A stretch of DNA of 64,000 bases, taken from NCBI RefSeq assembly GCF_002007115.1, contig NZ_MVAD01000004.1, positions 372,001 to 436,000 of the forward strand, written 5' to 3'. How positions within the stretch are numbered: position 1 is the first letter of the stretch; each line of letters starts with the position of its first letter. Under the pieces are notes generated by a model. The model searched no databases. It was given only the letters and a program-made list of their open reading frames with translations, and had not been told where the DNA came from. The stretch is from Massilia sp. KIM. GTDB lineage: Bacteria; Pseudomonadota; Gammaproteobacteria; Burkholderiales; Burkholderiaceae_D. This document shows positions 17,627 to 25,629 of this stretch, piece by piece. The position numbers and the translations under genes are program-made.

Positions 17627-18681
17627 GGCTTGTCCTCCACGCCGGGCTGGTCGCCGACCACTTTCTTCAGCAGCGACAGCACCGAGACCAGGGATTTCTC
17701 GAGGCGCACCAGGCGCTCGTCGGTATGGCCGTCCGGGTGGGCGGCCGCCAGTTCGGGGGCGTCCAGGCCGGCCAGCTGGCCGCCGGTGCGCACCTCGCCC
17801 CCGCGCAGCACGGCTTCGCGCGCCGCCGCCGGCACCGCCGCGGCGTCGGCCAGGCCGGCGCCTTCCGGCAGGCGGAACTCGTCGGCGATGTCGCGGATGA
17901 CGGTGCGGATGTGCTCTTCGTCGAAGCCGTGCAGCTCTTCCAGGTAGCCCATCAGGAGCACCCGGTCCATCAGGGTGTTGACCTTGCGCGGGATGCCGCC
18001 GCTGTAGGCGTGCACCTCGGCCAGGGCCGCGTCGGAGAAGGAGGGGTCGCCGTTCCAGCCGACCGTGGCCAGGCGGTGCTCGATGTAGGCGCGGGTCTCG
18101 GCCGCTTCCATCGGGCCCAGGTGGTAGCTGGCGATCACGCGCTGGCGCAGCTGCTGCATGTCCGGGCTGTGCAGGGTGACCCGGAATTCCGGCTGGCCGA
18201 GCAGGAAGGTCTGCAGCAGCGGCCGCTCTTCGGTCTGGAAATTCGACAGCATGCGCAGTTCCTCGACCGTGCGCGGCTTCAGGTTCTGGGCTTCGTCGAT
18301 CACCAGCAGCGCGCGCTTGCCCTGCTGGTCGACGAAGCGCAGGAAGTGCTCGAGGCGGGTCAGGAGGTCGGCCTTGCTGCCCTCGAGCGGCAGGCCGAAG
18401 CTCGACACCACCATGCGCAGCGTGTCATCGGCGTCCAGGTGGGTGTTGACGATGTGGGCCGCGACGATCTTGTCCTTGGGCAGGCGGTTGAACAGGTTGC
18501 GCACCAGGGTGGTCTTGCCCGCGCCCACCTCGCCGGTGATGACGATGAATCCTTCGCCCTGCGACAGGCCGTACTCGAGGTAGGCCATGGCCCGCTTGTG
18601 GCCCTTGCTGGCGAAGAAGAAGTGCGGGTCGGGGCGCAGCCGGAAGGGCTTGTCGCTGAACTGGTAATAGGATTCGTACAT
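17623..18681 (-). CDS. XrtA/PEP-CTERM system-associated AAA ATPase (ExeA-like)
   Basis: A 352-residue ATPase. The N-terminus MYESYYQFSDKPFRLRPDPH is diagnostic for the ExeA/GspA-like group found in exosortase A loci (TIGR03015). The Walker A motif GEVGAGKT lies at residues 50-57 and Walker B is LLVIDEAQNLK. The last ~80 residues are variable and helical. It is cytoplasmic by sequence; its role in EPS secretion is not settled, but homologues energise or organise envelope secretion complexes. It lies 13 bases after the beta-barrel gene and overlaps the deacetylase start by 4. Confidence 0.9.
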   Translation of the reverse strand: MYESYYQFSDKPFRLRPDPHFFFASKGHKRAMAYLEYGLSQGEGFIVITGEVGAGKTTLVRNLFNRLPKDKIVAAHIVNTHLDADDTLRMVVSSFGLPLEGSKADLLTRLEHFLRFVDQQGKRALLVIDEAQNLKPRTVEELRMLSNFQTEERPLLQTFLLGQPEFRVTLHSPDMQQLRQRVIASYHLGPMEAAETRAYIEHRLATVGWNGDPSFSDAALAEVHAYSGGIPRKVNTLMDRVLLMGYLEELHGFDEEHIRTVIRDIADEFRLPEGAGLADAAAVPAAAREAVLRGGEVRTGGQLAGLDAPELAAAHPDGHTDERLVRLEKSLVSVLSLLKKVVGDQPGVEDKP

Positions 18682-18694
18682 GGCGCGGGTCCGC

Positions 18695-20245
18695 TCAGAA
18701 CGTCATCGAAAGGGTCGCCGAGATCGCGTTCTCGGAATACGAGGTGCCGCCGCCGCTGCCCGAACCTTCGAGCCGGCGCAGCTCCACGTTGCCCTGCAGG
18801 GCGCGCTGGAAGCGGCGCTGCAGGCCGAGGCGCACCCCGCGGTTGGTCTGGCGCGCCCCGGTCGACAGGGAATTGCTGTGCGCGGCGTTCAGCAGCGCGT
18901 AGGCGCTGGCGCGCGCCGACAGGCGGTAGGTCATGTTCGCCGCCACCCCGCGCTGGCGCGTGTTGTCGTTCAGGTTGAACAGGCTGCTGCCCAGCAGGGA
19001 GCTGTCGGCCTGCTGCACTGACAAGGCCTCGCGCCGGGTGTCGTAGAGCGACAGCAGCAAGGTGCTGCGCGCTCCCTGGAACGCCGCCGAGGCCTGGAAC
19101 TGCTTCTGCAGCATGTAGCGGTTGCTCAGGTAGTTGACGTCGTCGGCCAGCGTGGGCGGCAGGCCGGTGGCCTGGAGGTAGGCGGCGATCGCCAGGCGGC
19201 GCTGTTCCGGGTCCGGGAAGTTGGGCGTGAACAGGCGGTCCAGCAGCTCGGCGGTGTCGACCGCGGAGGGCAGCGTGAATTGCGAACGGGTGGTGGTGAC
19301 CGATTCGCTGAAGCCGATGTTCCAGACCGTGTGGCGGCTGCGGTGCAGCGCCGACAGGGAACGCGATTTGCCGAAGTAGCGATGGCCGACGCTCATGCTC
19401 AGCGTGGTGCGGGCCGAGGGCGAATACTGGAAGCCCGCGTTCCAGTTGTTGCCGCGCGTGCGCCCGCCGAGCGCCTGGTAATCATTGTCATCGTAGCCGC
19501 CGCCCGCGTTCAGGGTCAGGGTCGGCAGCACCCGCCACGACAGCCCGGCGCCGATGCTTTCGGTCGAGGAGTCGCCGGCCAGCCGGTCGGTCAGGTCCTG
19601 GCGGTCGTAGCGCAGGTTCCAGCCGATGCGGCGTTCCTGGGGACTGGAGAGCGCGAGGCTGTAGGAATCGCCGCGCGTGTTGCCATAGCCCTCGCGCCCC
19701 GTTTCGACCGAATCGCGCGTGTAGCGGGCGAGCAGCACGGCGCTCGAGCCGAAGCGATGGGTCAGATAGGGGCTGACGCGCCAGGTCGACACGTTGGTGC
19801 GGTTGCTGGTGCTGTAGGGGTTGTCGGAGAACTGCTGGCCGAAGGCCGATACCGTCTGCTGGCCACGGCTCGCGGCGGCGTCCAGGAACAGCAGGTCGTC
19901 GAGCACGCGGGCCTTGAAATCGGCCTGCAGGTCGCTGCCGCTGTCGCGCAGGTTGGGGGCATCGTCGTCGCTGTACAGGAAGCGGCGGAACTGGTAGCGC
20001 GCGGCCAGCTGCATGCGCTGGTTGCGGGCCGCCACCGAGAAGGCCGGGGCGAGCTCGGTGACGAACTCGCTGCGCGCCTGTTCGCGCGGGGACAGGTTGA
20101 CGTTGTCGGTCCAGGTTTCCTTGACGATCATGCTGGGCGTGAAGGTGATCTCCGCCCGGCTGCACGGGGCGAAGGCCAGCCCGACCAGCAGCGGCAGCAG
20201 GGCGCGGCGCGGCAGGCGCCGGCCATGCGGCGCGCGCTCAGCCAT
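18695..20245 (-). CDS. XrtA-associated outer-membrane beta-barrel protein (TIGR03016 type)
   Basis: About 516 residues: a signal peptide with a basic n-region (RRLPRRALLPLLVGLAF) ending at CSRA, then an EITFTPSMIVKETWTDNVN segment and many alternating amphipathic strands ending in an aromatic residue (ISATLSMTF), as expected for an outer-membrane barrel. It is likely the secretion pore or scaffold for the EPS, replacing or partnering a classical Wza barrel. The start is uncertain: ATG 20245 overlaps the kinase stop by eight bases, and ATG 20257 would add four residues; neither has a clear ribosome-binding site, so translation is probably coupled. A longer open frame upstream lies inside the kinase gene. 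Confidence 0.85.
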   Translation of the reverse strand: MAERAPHGRRLPRRALLPLLVGLAFAPCSRAEITFTPSMIVKETWTDNVNLSPREQARSEFVTELAPAFSVAARNQRMQLAARYQFRRFLYSDDDAPNLRDSGSDLQADFKARVLDDLLFLDAAASRGQQTVSAFGQQFSDNPYSTSNRTNVSTWRVSPYLTHRFGSSAVLLARYTRDSVETGREGYGNTRGDSYSLALSSPQERRIGWNLRYDRQDLTDRLAGDSSTESIGAGLSWRVLPTLTLNAGGGYDDNDYQALGGRTRGNNWNAGFQYSPSARTTLSMSVGHRYFGKSRSLSALHRSRHTVWNIGFSESVTTTRSQFTLPSAVDTAELLDRLFTPNFPDPEQRRLAIAAYLQATGLPPTLADDVNYLSNRYMLQKQFQASAAFQGARSTLLLSLYDTRREALSVQQADSSLLGSSLFNLNDNTRQRGVAANMTYRLSARASAYALLNAAHSNSLSTGARQTNRGVRLGLQRRFQRALQGNVELRRLEGSGSGGGTSYSENAISATLSMTF

Positions 20246-21158
20246 AGTTGTAGTCATACGTGGTTTCGCCCGGGAAGGCACGCATCTTGTTGTAGATGAG
20301 ATTGACGTTGCGGCATCCTTCGAGTTGGTGCAGCGCATCCTTGACCGCATGCTGGGTCGTGGTTTCGGCTTCCACCACCATCACGATCTGGGCCATGTGG
20401 CTGGCCAGCACGCGCGCCTCGCTGGTGAGCAGGATCGGCGGCGAATCGAAGATCACGACCCGGTCCGGATAGCGGTTGGCGATCTCGTAGACCAGGTTGC
20501 GCATGGACTGGCTGGCCAGCAGCTCGGTGGCGCGCGGATTGCTGGCGCCGGCGGCCAGGATCGACAAGGTGTCGACGTTGGTGCGCAGCAGGACGTCGCC
20601 GACGTCCAGATTGTCGTTCAGCAGGACGTCCATCAGGCCGCGCTGGGCCGGCAGGCCGAGGGTGCGCAGCACCGAGGGACGGGCCACGTCGGCATCCACC
20701 AGCAGCACGGTGTGGTCCAGCTCCATGGCGATGCTCATCGCCAGGTTGATCGCGCAGAAGGTCTTGCCTTCGCCGGCCAGTGAGCTGGTCACCATGATCA
20801 GGTTGTTCGGCTTGCCGTTAGGCTCGCGCGGCAGGAAGGCGTCCTTGAGCAGCGGCCGCTTGATGATGCGGAATTCCTCGACCACCGGCGTGCGGCCGGC
20901 GGCCGCGGTCACCATGCCCATGTTGCGCATGCGCTCGAGGTCGAGATGGACCTGCTGGGGCGCGCTGCGGCGCGGCGCCGCGGGCGCCTCCACCGATGCC
21001 CCGGGCTCAGGCGTTGGGGCTGCCGGCGCGGCGGCGAGCGCCTCGACGGCCAGGGGAAGATCGTCCGCGACGGGGCGCGTGGCCGCGCCGGAGACCTGGG
21101 GCTTGGACGCGGCTGCGCCCTGCTCGATGCGGTTGGCCGCTTTTTCGATAATGCTCAC
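20238..21158 (-). CDS. XrtA-associated tyrosine autokinase (BY-kinase, Wzc/EpsG-like)
   Basis: A 306-residue cytoplasmic bacterial tyrosine kinase. After a low-complexity Ala/Pro-rich N-terminal region the kinase core shows Walker A TSSLAGEGKTFC, Walker A' LLVDADVARPS and Walker B VVIFDSPPIL. The C-terminus YDYNYG supplies the tyrosine cluster for autophosphorylation. It matches the TIGR03018 family encoded beside the chain-length gene, and with it should control EPS polymerisation. It follows the chain-length gene by 17 bases. Confidence 0.92.
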   Translation of the reverse strand: MSIIEKAANRIEQGAAASKPQVSGAATRPVADDLPLAVEALAAAPAAPTPEPGASVEAPAAPRRSAPQQVHLDLERMRNMGMVTAAAGRTPVVEEFRIIKRPLLKDAFLPREPNGKPNNLIMVTSSLAGEGKTFCAINLAMSIAMELDHTVLLVDADVARPSVLRTLGLPAQRGLMDVLLNDNLDVGDVLLRTNVDTLSILAAGASNPRATELLASQSMRNLVYEIANRYPDRVVIFDSPPILLTSEARVLASHMAQIVMVVEAETTTQHAVKDALHQLEGCRNVNLIYNKMRAFPGETTYDYNYG

Positions 21159-21175
21159 TTGTGCTCCTGGCGTCT

Positions 21176-22711
21176 TTAAGTGCTGCCTTTAACCACGGTC
21201 ATCGCGATCACCGCGCTGTATGCCGCAAGCAGCATGAGCACCGAGATGCCCAGCGCCCACAGGCGGCGTTTCTGCCGGACCTTCTGTTCGTCGGTCCAGG
21301 TCATGCTGACCGTGCCCAGGATCGGCATGCCGGTCACCTCGCGCAGCACCGATTGCGACAGGAAGGTCGGACGAACCTGGCTCATCAGGAGGGCGACGGC
21401 CAGGCCGGCCGCCAGCGCGCCCGCGAACACCAGGCTCGCCAGGCGCAGGCGATGCGGGCCGGCCGGGGTCGAAGGCACGGTCGGCGGATCGATCACGCGG
21501 AAGGTCAGCATGTCGGTGGCCGAAGAGAGGTCGCCCGACAGCTTGGCCGACTCGCGGCGCTCGACCAGCTTCTGGTAGTTCTCGCGGTTGATTTCATAGT
21601 CGCGGTTGAGCTGGGCCAGCTGGGCCTCGATCTCGGGCGCGCCGACGATCTGGGTGCGCATGGTCCCGACGCGCGCGGCCAGCATGTCGACCCGGGTACG
21701 GAGCGAGGCCACCTGGGCTTCGGCGACCGAGAGCTGGACGTTCAGCTGCTGCAGCATGGGGCTGTAGTTGGCGCCCGGATCGGCGCTCTTCTTGCGCTTC
21801 TTGAGTTCTTCCTGTTTCTGCGCCTCGAGTTCGGCCAGCAGGCGCTTGCCCGACACGATGTCCGGATGGGCGTCGGTGAACTGCATGCGCAACTGGTCGA
21901 TGTTCTTCTGGATCGACGCGATCCGGCCTTCCAGCTCGGGGTTGGCCCCGGCCGGATCGGCGATTTCGGCAGCGACCGCGGCCGGGTCGTCGCCGGTGAT
22001 CTGGCGTTTGATGGCGTTGCGCGCCTGTTCCGCTTCGGCCAGCTGCAGGCGCGCCATGTTCAGCTGTTCGTTCATCTCGTTCAGCCGGCTGCTCGAGTCG
22101 CCCTGGTTGGGGAACATGCCCAGGTGCTGGATCTTGAATTCCTTGACCCGGTTTTCGGCGGCGGCCAGCTTTTCCTCGTAGCTGCGGATCTGGTCGTCGA
22201 TGAACTGGATCGCCTTTTCCGACTCCTGCTTCTTGCCGCCGAAGCTGCCCTCCACGAAGATGGTCAGCAGCGACTGCACGATGTCCTTGGCCAGCTTCGG
22301 GTTCGGATCGTTGTAGGTGATGGTGTAGATGTCGTCGCGTTCGGTGCCGACCAGCTTGATATTGTCGATCAGGTCGTCCACCAGCTGCTCGTGTTCCTTC
22401 TGGCTCTTGGTGGTGACGTCCAGGTCGGCCATGCGGATCACGCGCTCGACATTGGGCCGGCTGATCAGGGTGCTGCGCATGAACATCACCTGCTGCTCGA
22501 TGTTGGGCAGGGCGGTCATGTTGGCCAGCAGCGGCTTGAGGATGCTCTGGGTGTCGACATAGACCCGGGCGCTGGCCTGGAAGTTGTTCGGCAGCGAGAA
22601 CACGACGGCCCAGCCGACCAGGGCGACCACCCAGGACACGGCGACGGCGTGCCACCGGTACTTACCGATTGCTTTTAAGAACGTCAGAATGACGGCGGAA
22701 ATTTCAGCCAT
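21176..22711 (-). CDS. XrtA system polysaccharide chain-length determinant (Wzz/EpsF-like)
   Basis: A 511-residue polysaccharide co-polymerase. There is an N-terminal membrane segment (HAVAVSWVVALVGWAVVFSL), the Wzz-domain motif VYVDTQSILKPLLANM, long periplasmic coiled-coil stretches in residues ~170-370, the Pro/Gly-rich RVIDPPTVPSTPAGPHRLR region before a second membrane segment near 405-425, and a further hydrophobic stretch near the C-terminus. It sets EPS chain length together with the tyrosine kinase encoded just downstream. It is the first gene of the 20-kb minus-strand EPS operon; the initiating sugar transferase usually found near it is absent. Confidence 0.92.
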   Translation of the reverse strand: MAEISAVILTFLKAIGKYRWHAVAVSWVVALVGWAVVFSLPNNFQASARVYVDTQSILKPLLANMTALPNIEQQVMFMRSTLISRPNVERVIRMADLDVTTKSQKEHEQLVDDLIDNIKLVGTERDDIYTITYNDPNPKLAKDIVQSLLTIFVEGSFGGKKQESEKAIQFIDDQIRSYEEKLAAAENRVKEFKIQHLGMFPNQGDSSSRLNEMNEQLNMARLQLAEAEQARNAIKRQITGDDPAAVAAEIADPAGANPELEGRIASIQKNIDQLRMQFTDAHPDIVSGKRLLAELEAQKQEELKKRKKSADPGANYSPMLQQLNVQLSVAEAQVASLRTRVDMLAARVGTMRTQIVGAPEIEAQLAQLNRDYEINRENYQKLVERRESAKLSGDLSSATDMLTFRVIDPPTVPSTPAGPHRLRLASLVFAGALAAGLAVALLMSQVRPTFLSQSVLREVTGMPILGTVSMTWTDEQKVRQKRRLWALGISVLMLLAAYSAVIAMTVVKGST

Positions 22712-23002
22712 GGAGGGTAATCTCGGAAGGTGAACGAGCTGTGGACTTGCGGGCGGCTAAACGGAGTAAGGTGAACAATGATCGCTTGCGCTTAGAGTAT
22801 TTGCAATTGCATAATGGAAAACCGTAGCGGCAACGCCACCTTTCCCGCGTCTTTCCAACACTTAGTTGAAGTTGAGAAACTACTTCAGTTCCGCGAAGTT
22901 GCAATTTTTTACTCAACCTAGCTAATCATACAACATCTTTACTTTTGTCACTTTTTCTATTGTGCATCCGTATTGTGACAACGACATGTTTTAGGTGAAT
23001 AG
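22712..23002. promoter_or_regulatory. AT-rich divergent intergenic region between EPS operon and protease gene
   Basis: This 291-base gap is far richer in A/T than the surrounding genes and must hold the promoters of both the EPS operon (minus) and the protease gene (plus). A plus-strand sigma-70-like pair TTGCGC (22786-22791) and CATAAT (22810-22815) with an 18-base spacer is the best visible. On the minus strand TTGCAA (22899-22904) with TAGTTT (22877-22882) at 16 bases is a weak candidate. No good sigma-54 site was found. Operators could not be assigned. Confidence 0.4.
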
Positions 23003-23812
23003 ATGTTCCCATATTCTATGTTCGGCTTGCCTAAAATGCTATCTAAATGGCAATCGTGCGCGGTGGCAATGGTTCTTAGCGTGGCGACAATACATCAGCC
23101 GGTGTCTGCAGGCCCGCTCGTCGCGACCGTGGCCGCCGTCAAGCGCTCCGTGGTTGCCGTCGGCAGCCACCTGCCGACCCGCAGCCCGGCGGTCAGCTTC
23201 GCCGGCACCGGCTTCGTGGTCGGCGATGGCCTGACCGTGATCACCAATTCGCACGTGGTGCCGGACGTGATCGATACCGAACGTAAAGAAACTTTGGGCA
23301 TAGTGCTGGCGGTCGGTGACGGCGTGGTGTTCCGTCCCGCAGTGCTGGAGGCGCGCGACCGCGAACACGACCTGGCGCGCCTGCGCCTGAGCGGGACGCC
23401 GCTGCCGGCCCTGCAGCTGGGCGACTCGGACAAGGCCGCCGAAGGCCAGGATCTTGCCTTCACCGGTTTTCCGCTGGGCGTGGGCCTGGGCCCCTTTGCC
23501 GCCACGCACCGTGCGACCCTGGCGGCGATCACCCCGGCCATCATGCCGGTGCGCGGCGGACAGGGATTGAACGCGCGCGTGATCAACCAGTTGCGGCAGT
23601 CGCAGTTCAAGCTCTTCCAGCTCGACGCCACGGCCTACCCCGGCAATAGCGGGAGCCCGGTCTACGATCCGGAGAGCGGGATTGTGTTGGGGATTGTTAA
23701 CATGGGCGTGGTGAAAGGCGCGAAGGAAAACGCGATCACGAATCCGAGCGGCATCAGTTACGCCGTGCCCGCCAAGTACATTCATGCACTTCTGCAACAG
23801 AAGACGCCATAA
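23003..23812 (+). CDS. Secreted trypsin-like serine protease (S1/HtrA-type fold)
   Basis: A 269-residue protein with an N-terminal signal segment (AVAMVLSVATIHQPVSA). The catalytic triad is visible as His84 (TNSHVV), Asp123 (EHDLARLRL) and Ser216 (YPGNSGSPVYD), the last in the GNSGSP motif of HtrA-like proteases. No PDZ domain follows, unlike DegP/DegS. The ATG at 23003 has AGGTGA four to five bases upstream; an internal ATG (MLSKWQ) is possible. Being divergent from the EPS operon and directly before the export lipoprotein gene, it may process envelope or PEP-CTERM proteins, which is inference. Confidence 0.85.
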   Translation: MFPYSMFGLPKMLSKWQSCAVAMVLSVATIHQPVSAGPLVATVAAVKRSVVAVGSHLPTRSPAVSFAGTGFVVGDGLTVITNSHVVPDVIDTERKETLGIVLAVGDGVVFRPAVLEARDREHDLARLRLSGTPLPALQLGDSDKAAEGQDLAFTGFPLGVGLGPFAATHRATLAAITPAIMPVRGGQGLNARVINQLRQSQFKLFQLDATAYPGNSGSPVYDPESGIVLGIVNMGVVKGAKENAITNPSGISYAVPAKYIHALLQQKTP

Positions 23813-23835
23813 AGCATGGAATTGCGTCGAAGACA

Positions 23836-23863
23836 TTGCCGAGGTGTCTGGATAGGTTAAAAT
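23836..23863 (+). promoter_or_regulatory. Predicted sigma-70 promoter of the export lipoprotein gene
   Basis: TTGCCG (23836-23841) and TAAAAT (23858-23863) are separated by 16 bases. The start of transcription would be near 23871, which rules out the upstream in-frame start at 23865 and supports ATG 23934. Confidence 0.5.
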
Positions 23864-23933
23864 ATTGGCAGTAATACTAGCGATATTTGCAACTATTCCC
23901 TGGCGCCTGGCGCCGTCGTGCATCGAGGAAGGC

Positions 23934-24560
23934 ATGGATATGTTTGGTACGAAGAAGTGGCTGGCCCTGGTTTCCGCTACCCTGACCGCGCTGGCCCTGG
24001 CTGGCTGCGCCAGCACCGGCACGACGGTCGCCGCCGACTCCCCGCCGGTCGTGCCGACCGATTACCTGATCGGTCCGGGCGACAACATCAACATCATCGT
24101 GTGGCGTAATCCGGAAGTGTCGCTGTCGGTGCCGGTTCGTCCGGACGGTAAGATCACCACGCCGCTGGTGGAAGACCTGCCGGCCGCCGGCAAGACCTCG
24201 ACCCAGCTCGCGCGCGACATCGAAGCGGCGCTCGCGAAATACATCCAGCAGCCGGTGGTGACCGTGGTCGTGACCGGCTTTGTCGGCATGTACCAGGATC
24301 AGATCCGCGTCATCGGCCAGGCCATCAAGCCGCAGGCGCTGCCCTACCGTAACGGCATGTCGCTGATGGATGTCCTGATCGCCGTCGGCGGCGTCAGCGA
24401 GTTTGCGTCCGGTAACAAGGCCCAGATTATTCGTACCGTCGACGGCAAGCAGCAGAAACTGGCCGTGCGCCTGGACGACCTGTTGAAATCGGGCGACATG
24501 AGCGCCAACCTGTCGATGCGCCCAGGCGACGTGCTGGTGGTGCCCGAGAGCTTCTTCTGA
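23934..24560 (+). CDS. XrtA-associated polysaccharide export lipoprotein (Wza-like)
   Basis: A 208-residue lipoprotein. The signal peptide ends in the lipobox LALAGC. The mature part has the poly_export (PES) motif DYLIGPGDNINIIVWRNPE followed by VRPDGKITTPLVEDLPAAG, then one SLBB-like domain (VIGQAIKPQALPYRNGMSLM) and the C-terminal MRPGDVLVVPESFF. This is the TIGR03027-type outer-membrane export protein of exosortase A systems, shorter than classical Wza. The start was set at 23934 after GAGGAAGGC; ATG 23940 is equally placed. It should partner the chain-length protein and the outer-membrane barrel in EPS export. Confidence 0.9.
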   Translation: MDMFGTKKWLALVSATLTALALAGCASTGTTVAADSPPVVPTDYLIGPGDNINIIVWRNPEVSLSVPVRPDGKITTPLVEDLPAAGKTSTQLARDIEAALAKYIQQPVVTVVVTGFVGMYQDQIRVIGQAIKPQALPYRNGMSLMDVLIAVGGVSEFASGNKAQIIRTVDGKQQKLAVRLDDLLKSGDMSANLSMRPGDVLVVPESFF

Positions 24561-24744
24561 GCCTGCTGTCGGGTTTTTTTACATCCAGCCCGGCCTGAGC
24601 CGGGGCGGGCGCGCGGCGCCCGATTCAAGTCCTTGATTTCATTGAGATGCAAGGCCGGCCGCACGTGTGGAATACTTATTGCTTGTTTTTTAGAAAGCGG
24701 TGGGGCACATCACCGGGTGACTTAGTACGCTCACATTGAATGGG
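24561..24744 (+). other. Intergenic region with possible regulatory sites
   Basis: A run of seven T (24574-24580) follows the export gene without a convincing stem. A GC-rich inverted repeat CCGGC-ctga-GCCGG follows at about 24589. The sigma-54-like site at 24668-24684 is listed separately. No gene is supported here. Confidence 0.4.
24668..24684 (+). promoter_or_regulatory. Possible sigma-54 promoter before the HPr-rel-A cassette
   Basis: TGGAATACTTATTGCTT has the invariant GG and GC ten bases apart and a full TTGCTT -12 element; the -24 element departs from TGGCACG at several positions. Transcription would start near 24695, about 50 bases before the ATG at 24745. Confidence 0.35.
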
Positions 24745-25341
24745 ATGAAGATTGTGGACAACCAGGACCAAGATTCCGCGCCGAACGCCGAAGGGGCGCC
24801 GAGCAATCCGCGGCGGCGTCGCTTCGCCAGCACCGGCATCAAGGCTTCGGGGGTGATCCTGACGGTGGCCAGCCCGCCGGCCATGGCTACCTATATCTGC
24901 AAATCGCCCTCCGGCTTCATGTCGGGCAACCTCAAGAGCAGCCCCGGCAACCAGACCGTGATCTGTTCCGGCCTGTCGCCGGGCTACTGGAAGAACTGGC
25001 CCCAGGCCTGGCCCTCCGGTTGCTATCCGACCGCCACCAAATACCGTCCGGCCACCACCTTCGCCTCGGTCTTCCCCGGCGGCGGCACCACCCTGTATCA
25101 GCGCGGCACCCTGATGCAGGTGCTGACCGACAACAACAACAGCCAGGATCCCTACAACCTGGGCGCCCACCTGGTCGCTGCCTACCTCAATGTGCGCAGC
25201 AACAAGATCAATTACTTCACTGAGACCAGCCTTAAGATCATGTGGCACGACCTGTGCAAGTACGGCTATTATTCGCCGAAGGCGGGAACGCGCTGGACCG
25301 CGGCCGACGTCGCTTACTACCTGTCCCGTACCGAGCACTGA
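24745..25341 (+). CDS. Cys-containing exported-type protein of the HPr-rel-A cassette, function unknown
   Basis: 198 residues, family not recognised. Residues 1-22 are polar; RRRRF at 23-27 is followed by a mildly hydrophobic stretch to PPAMA at about 44-48, resembling a Tat- or Sec-type signal. The mature part has four Cys (52, 74, 93, 171) and the SPGYWKNWP motif (78-86), a GYWKN signature I associate with assorted bacterial exported proteins. ATG 24745 was chosen; an in-frame TTG at 24736 is possible. It lies 36 bases before the PqqD-like gene and reads with it, so it may be the client or precursor handled by that cassette; this is inference from position and the leader-like N-terminus only. 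Confidence 0.6.
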   Translation: MKIVDNQDQDSAPNAEGAPSNPRRRRFASTGIKASGVILTVASPPAMATYICKSPSGFMSGNLKSSPGNQTVICSGLSPGYWKNWPQAWPSGCYPTATKYRPATTFASVFPGGGTTLYQRGTLMQVLTDNNNSQDPYNLGAHLVAAYLNVRSNKINYFTETSLKIMWHDLCKYGYYSPKAGTRWTAADVAYYLSRTEH

Positions 25342-25377
25342 TCCGCTTGCGCTTCCGATGGCCTTGCTGCGCTAGAG

Positions 25378-25629
25378 ATGTGGAAACTGATTGACGGCCA
25401 ACGCTTGAGCCACCGCGGCTGGGAAGACGAATACGTGGTGTACAACGACATCTCGGGCGATACCCATTTGTTCGGCCCTGATGCCATGCAATTGCTGCTG
25501 CGCCTGCAGGCGGCTCCCGCGGACGAGGACGTGCTCGCGCAGGCCCTGGACGTCGAGGCCGGGGATCGCGATGCGCTGGTCCTGGCCCTCGAGCAGCTCG
25601 CCGGCCTCAACCTGATCGAACGCGCCTGA
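25378..25629 (+). CDS. HPr-rel-A system PqqD family peptide chaperone
   Basis: An 83-residue PqqD-like (RiPP recognition element fold) protein. The pattern WEDEYVVYNDISGDTHLFGP followed by a helix and a C-terminal helix ending LAGLNLIERA is typical of short PqqD proteins encoded beside HprK-related kinase A (TIGR04353 type). PqqD domains bind leader peptides of modified peptides. No radical SAM enzyme is present. Its stop shares one base with the kinase start (TGATG), so both are co-translated. Confidence 0.8.
   Translation: MWKLIDGQRLSHRGWEDEYVVYNDISGDTHLFGPDAMQLLLRLQAAPADEDVLAQALDVEAGDRDALVLALEQLAGLNLIERA

Noticed and set aside
22704..22916. 70-codon minus-strand frame upstream of the chain-length gene
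   Set aside because: Low-complexity sequence inside the AT-rich promoter region, no ribosome-binding site and no family resemblance.
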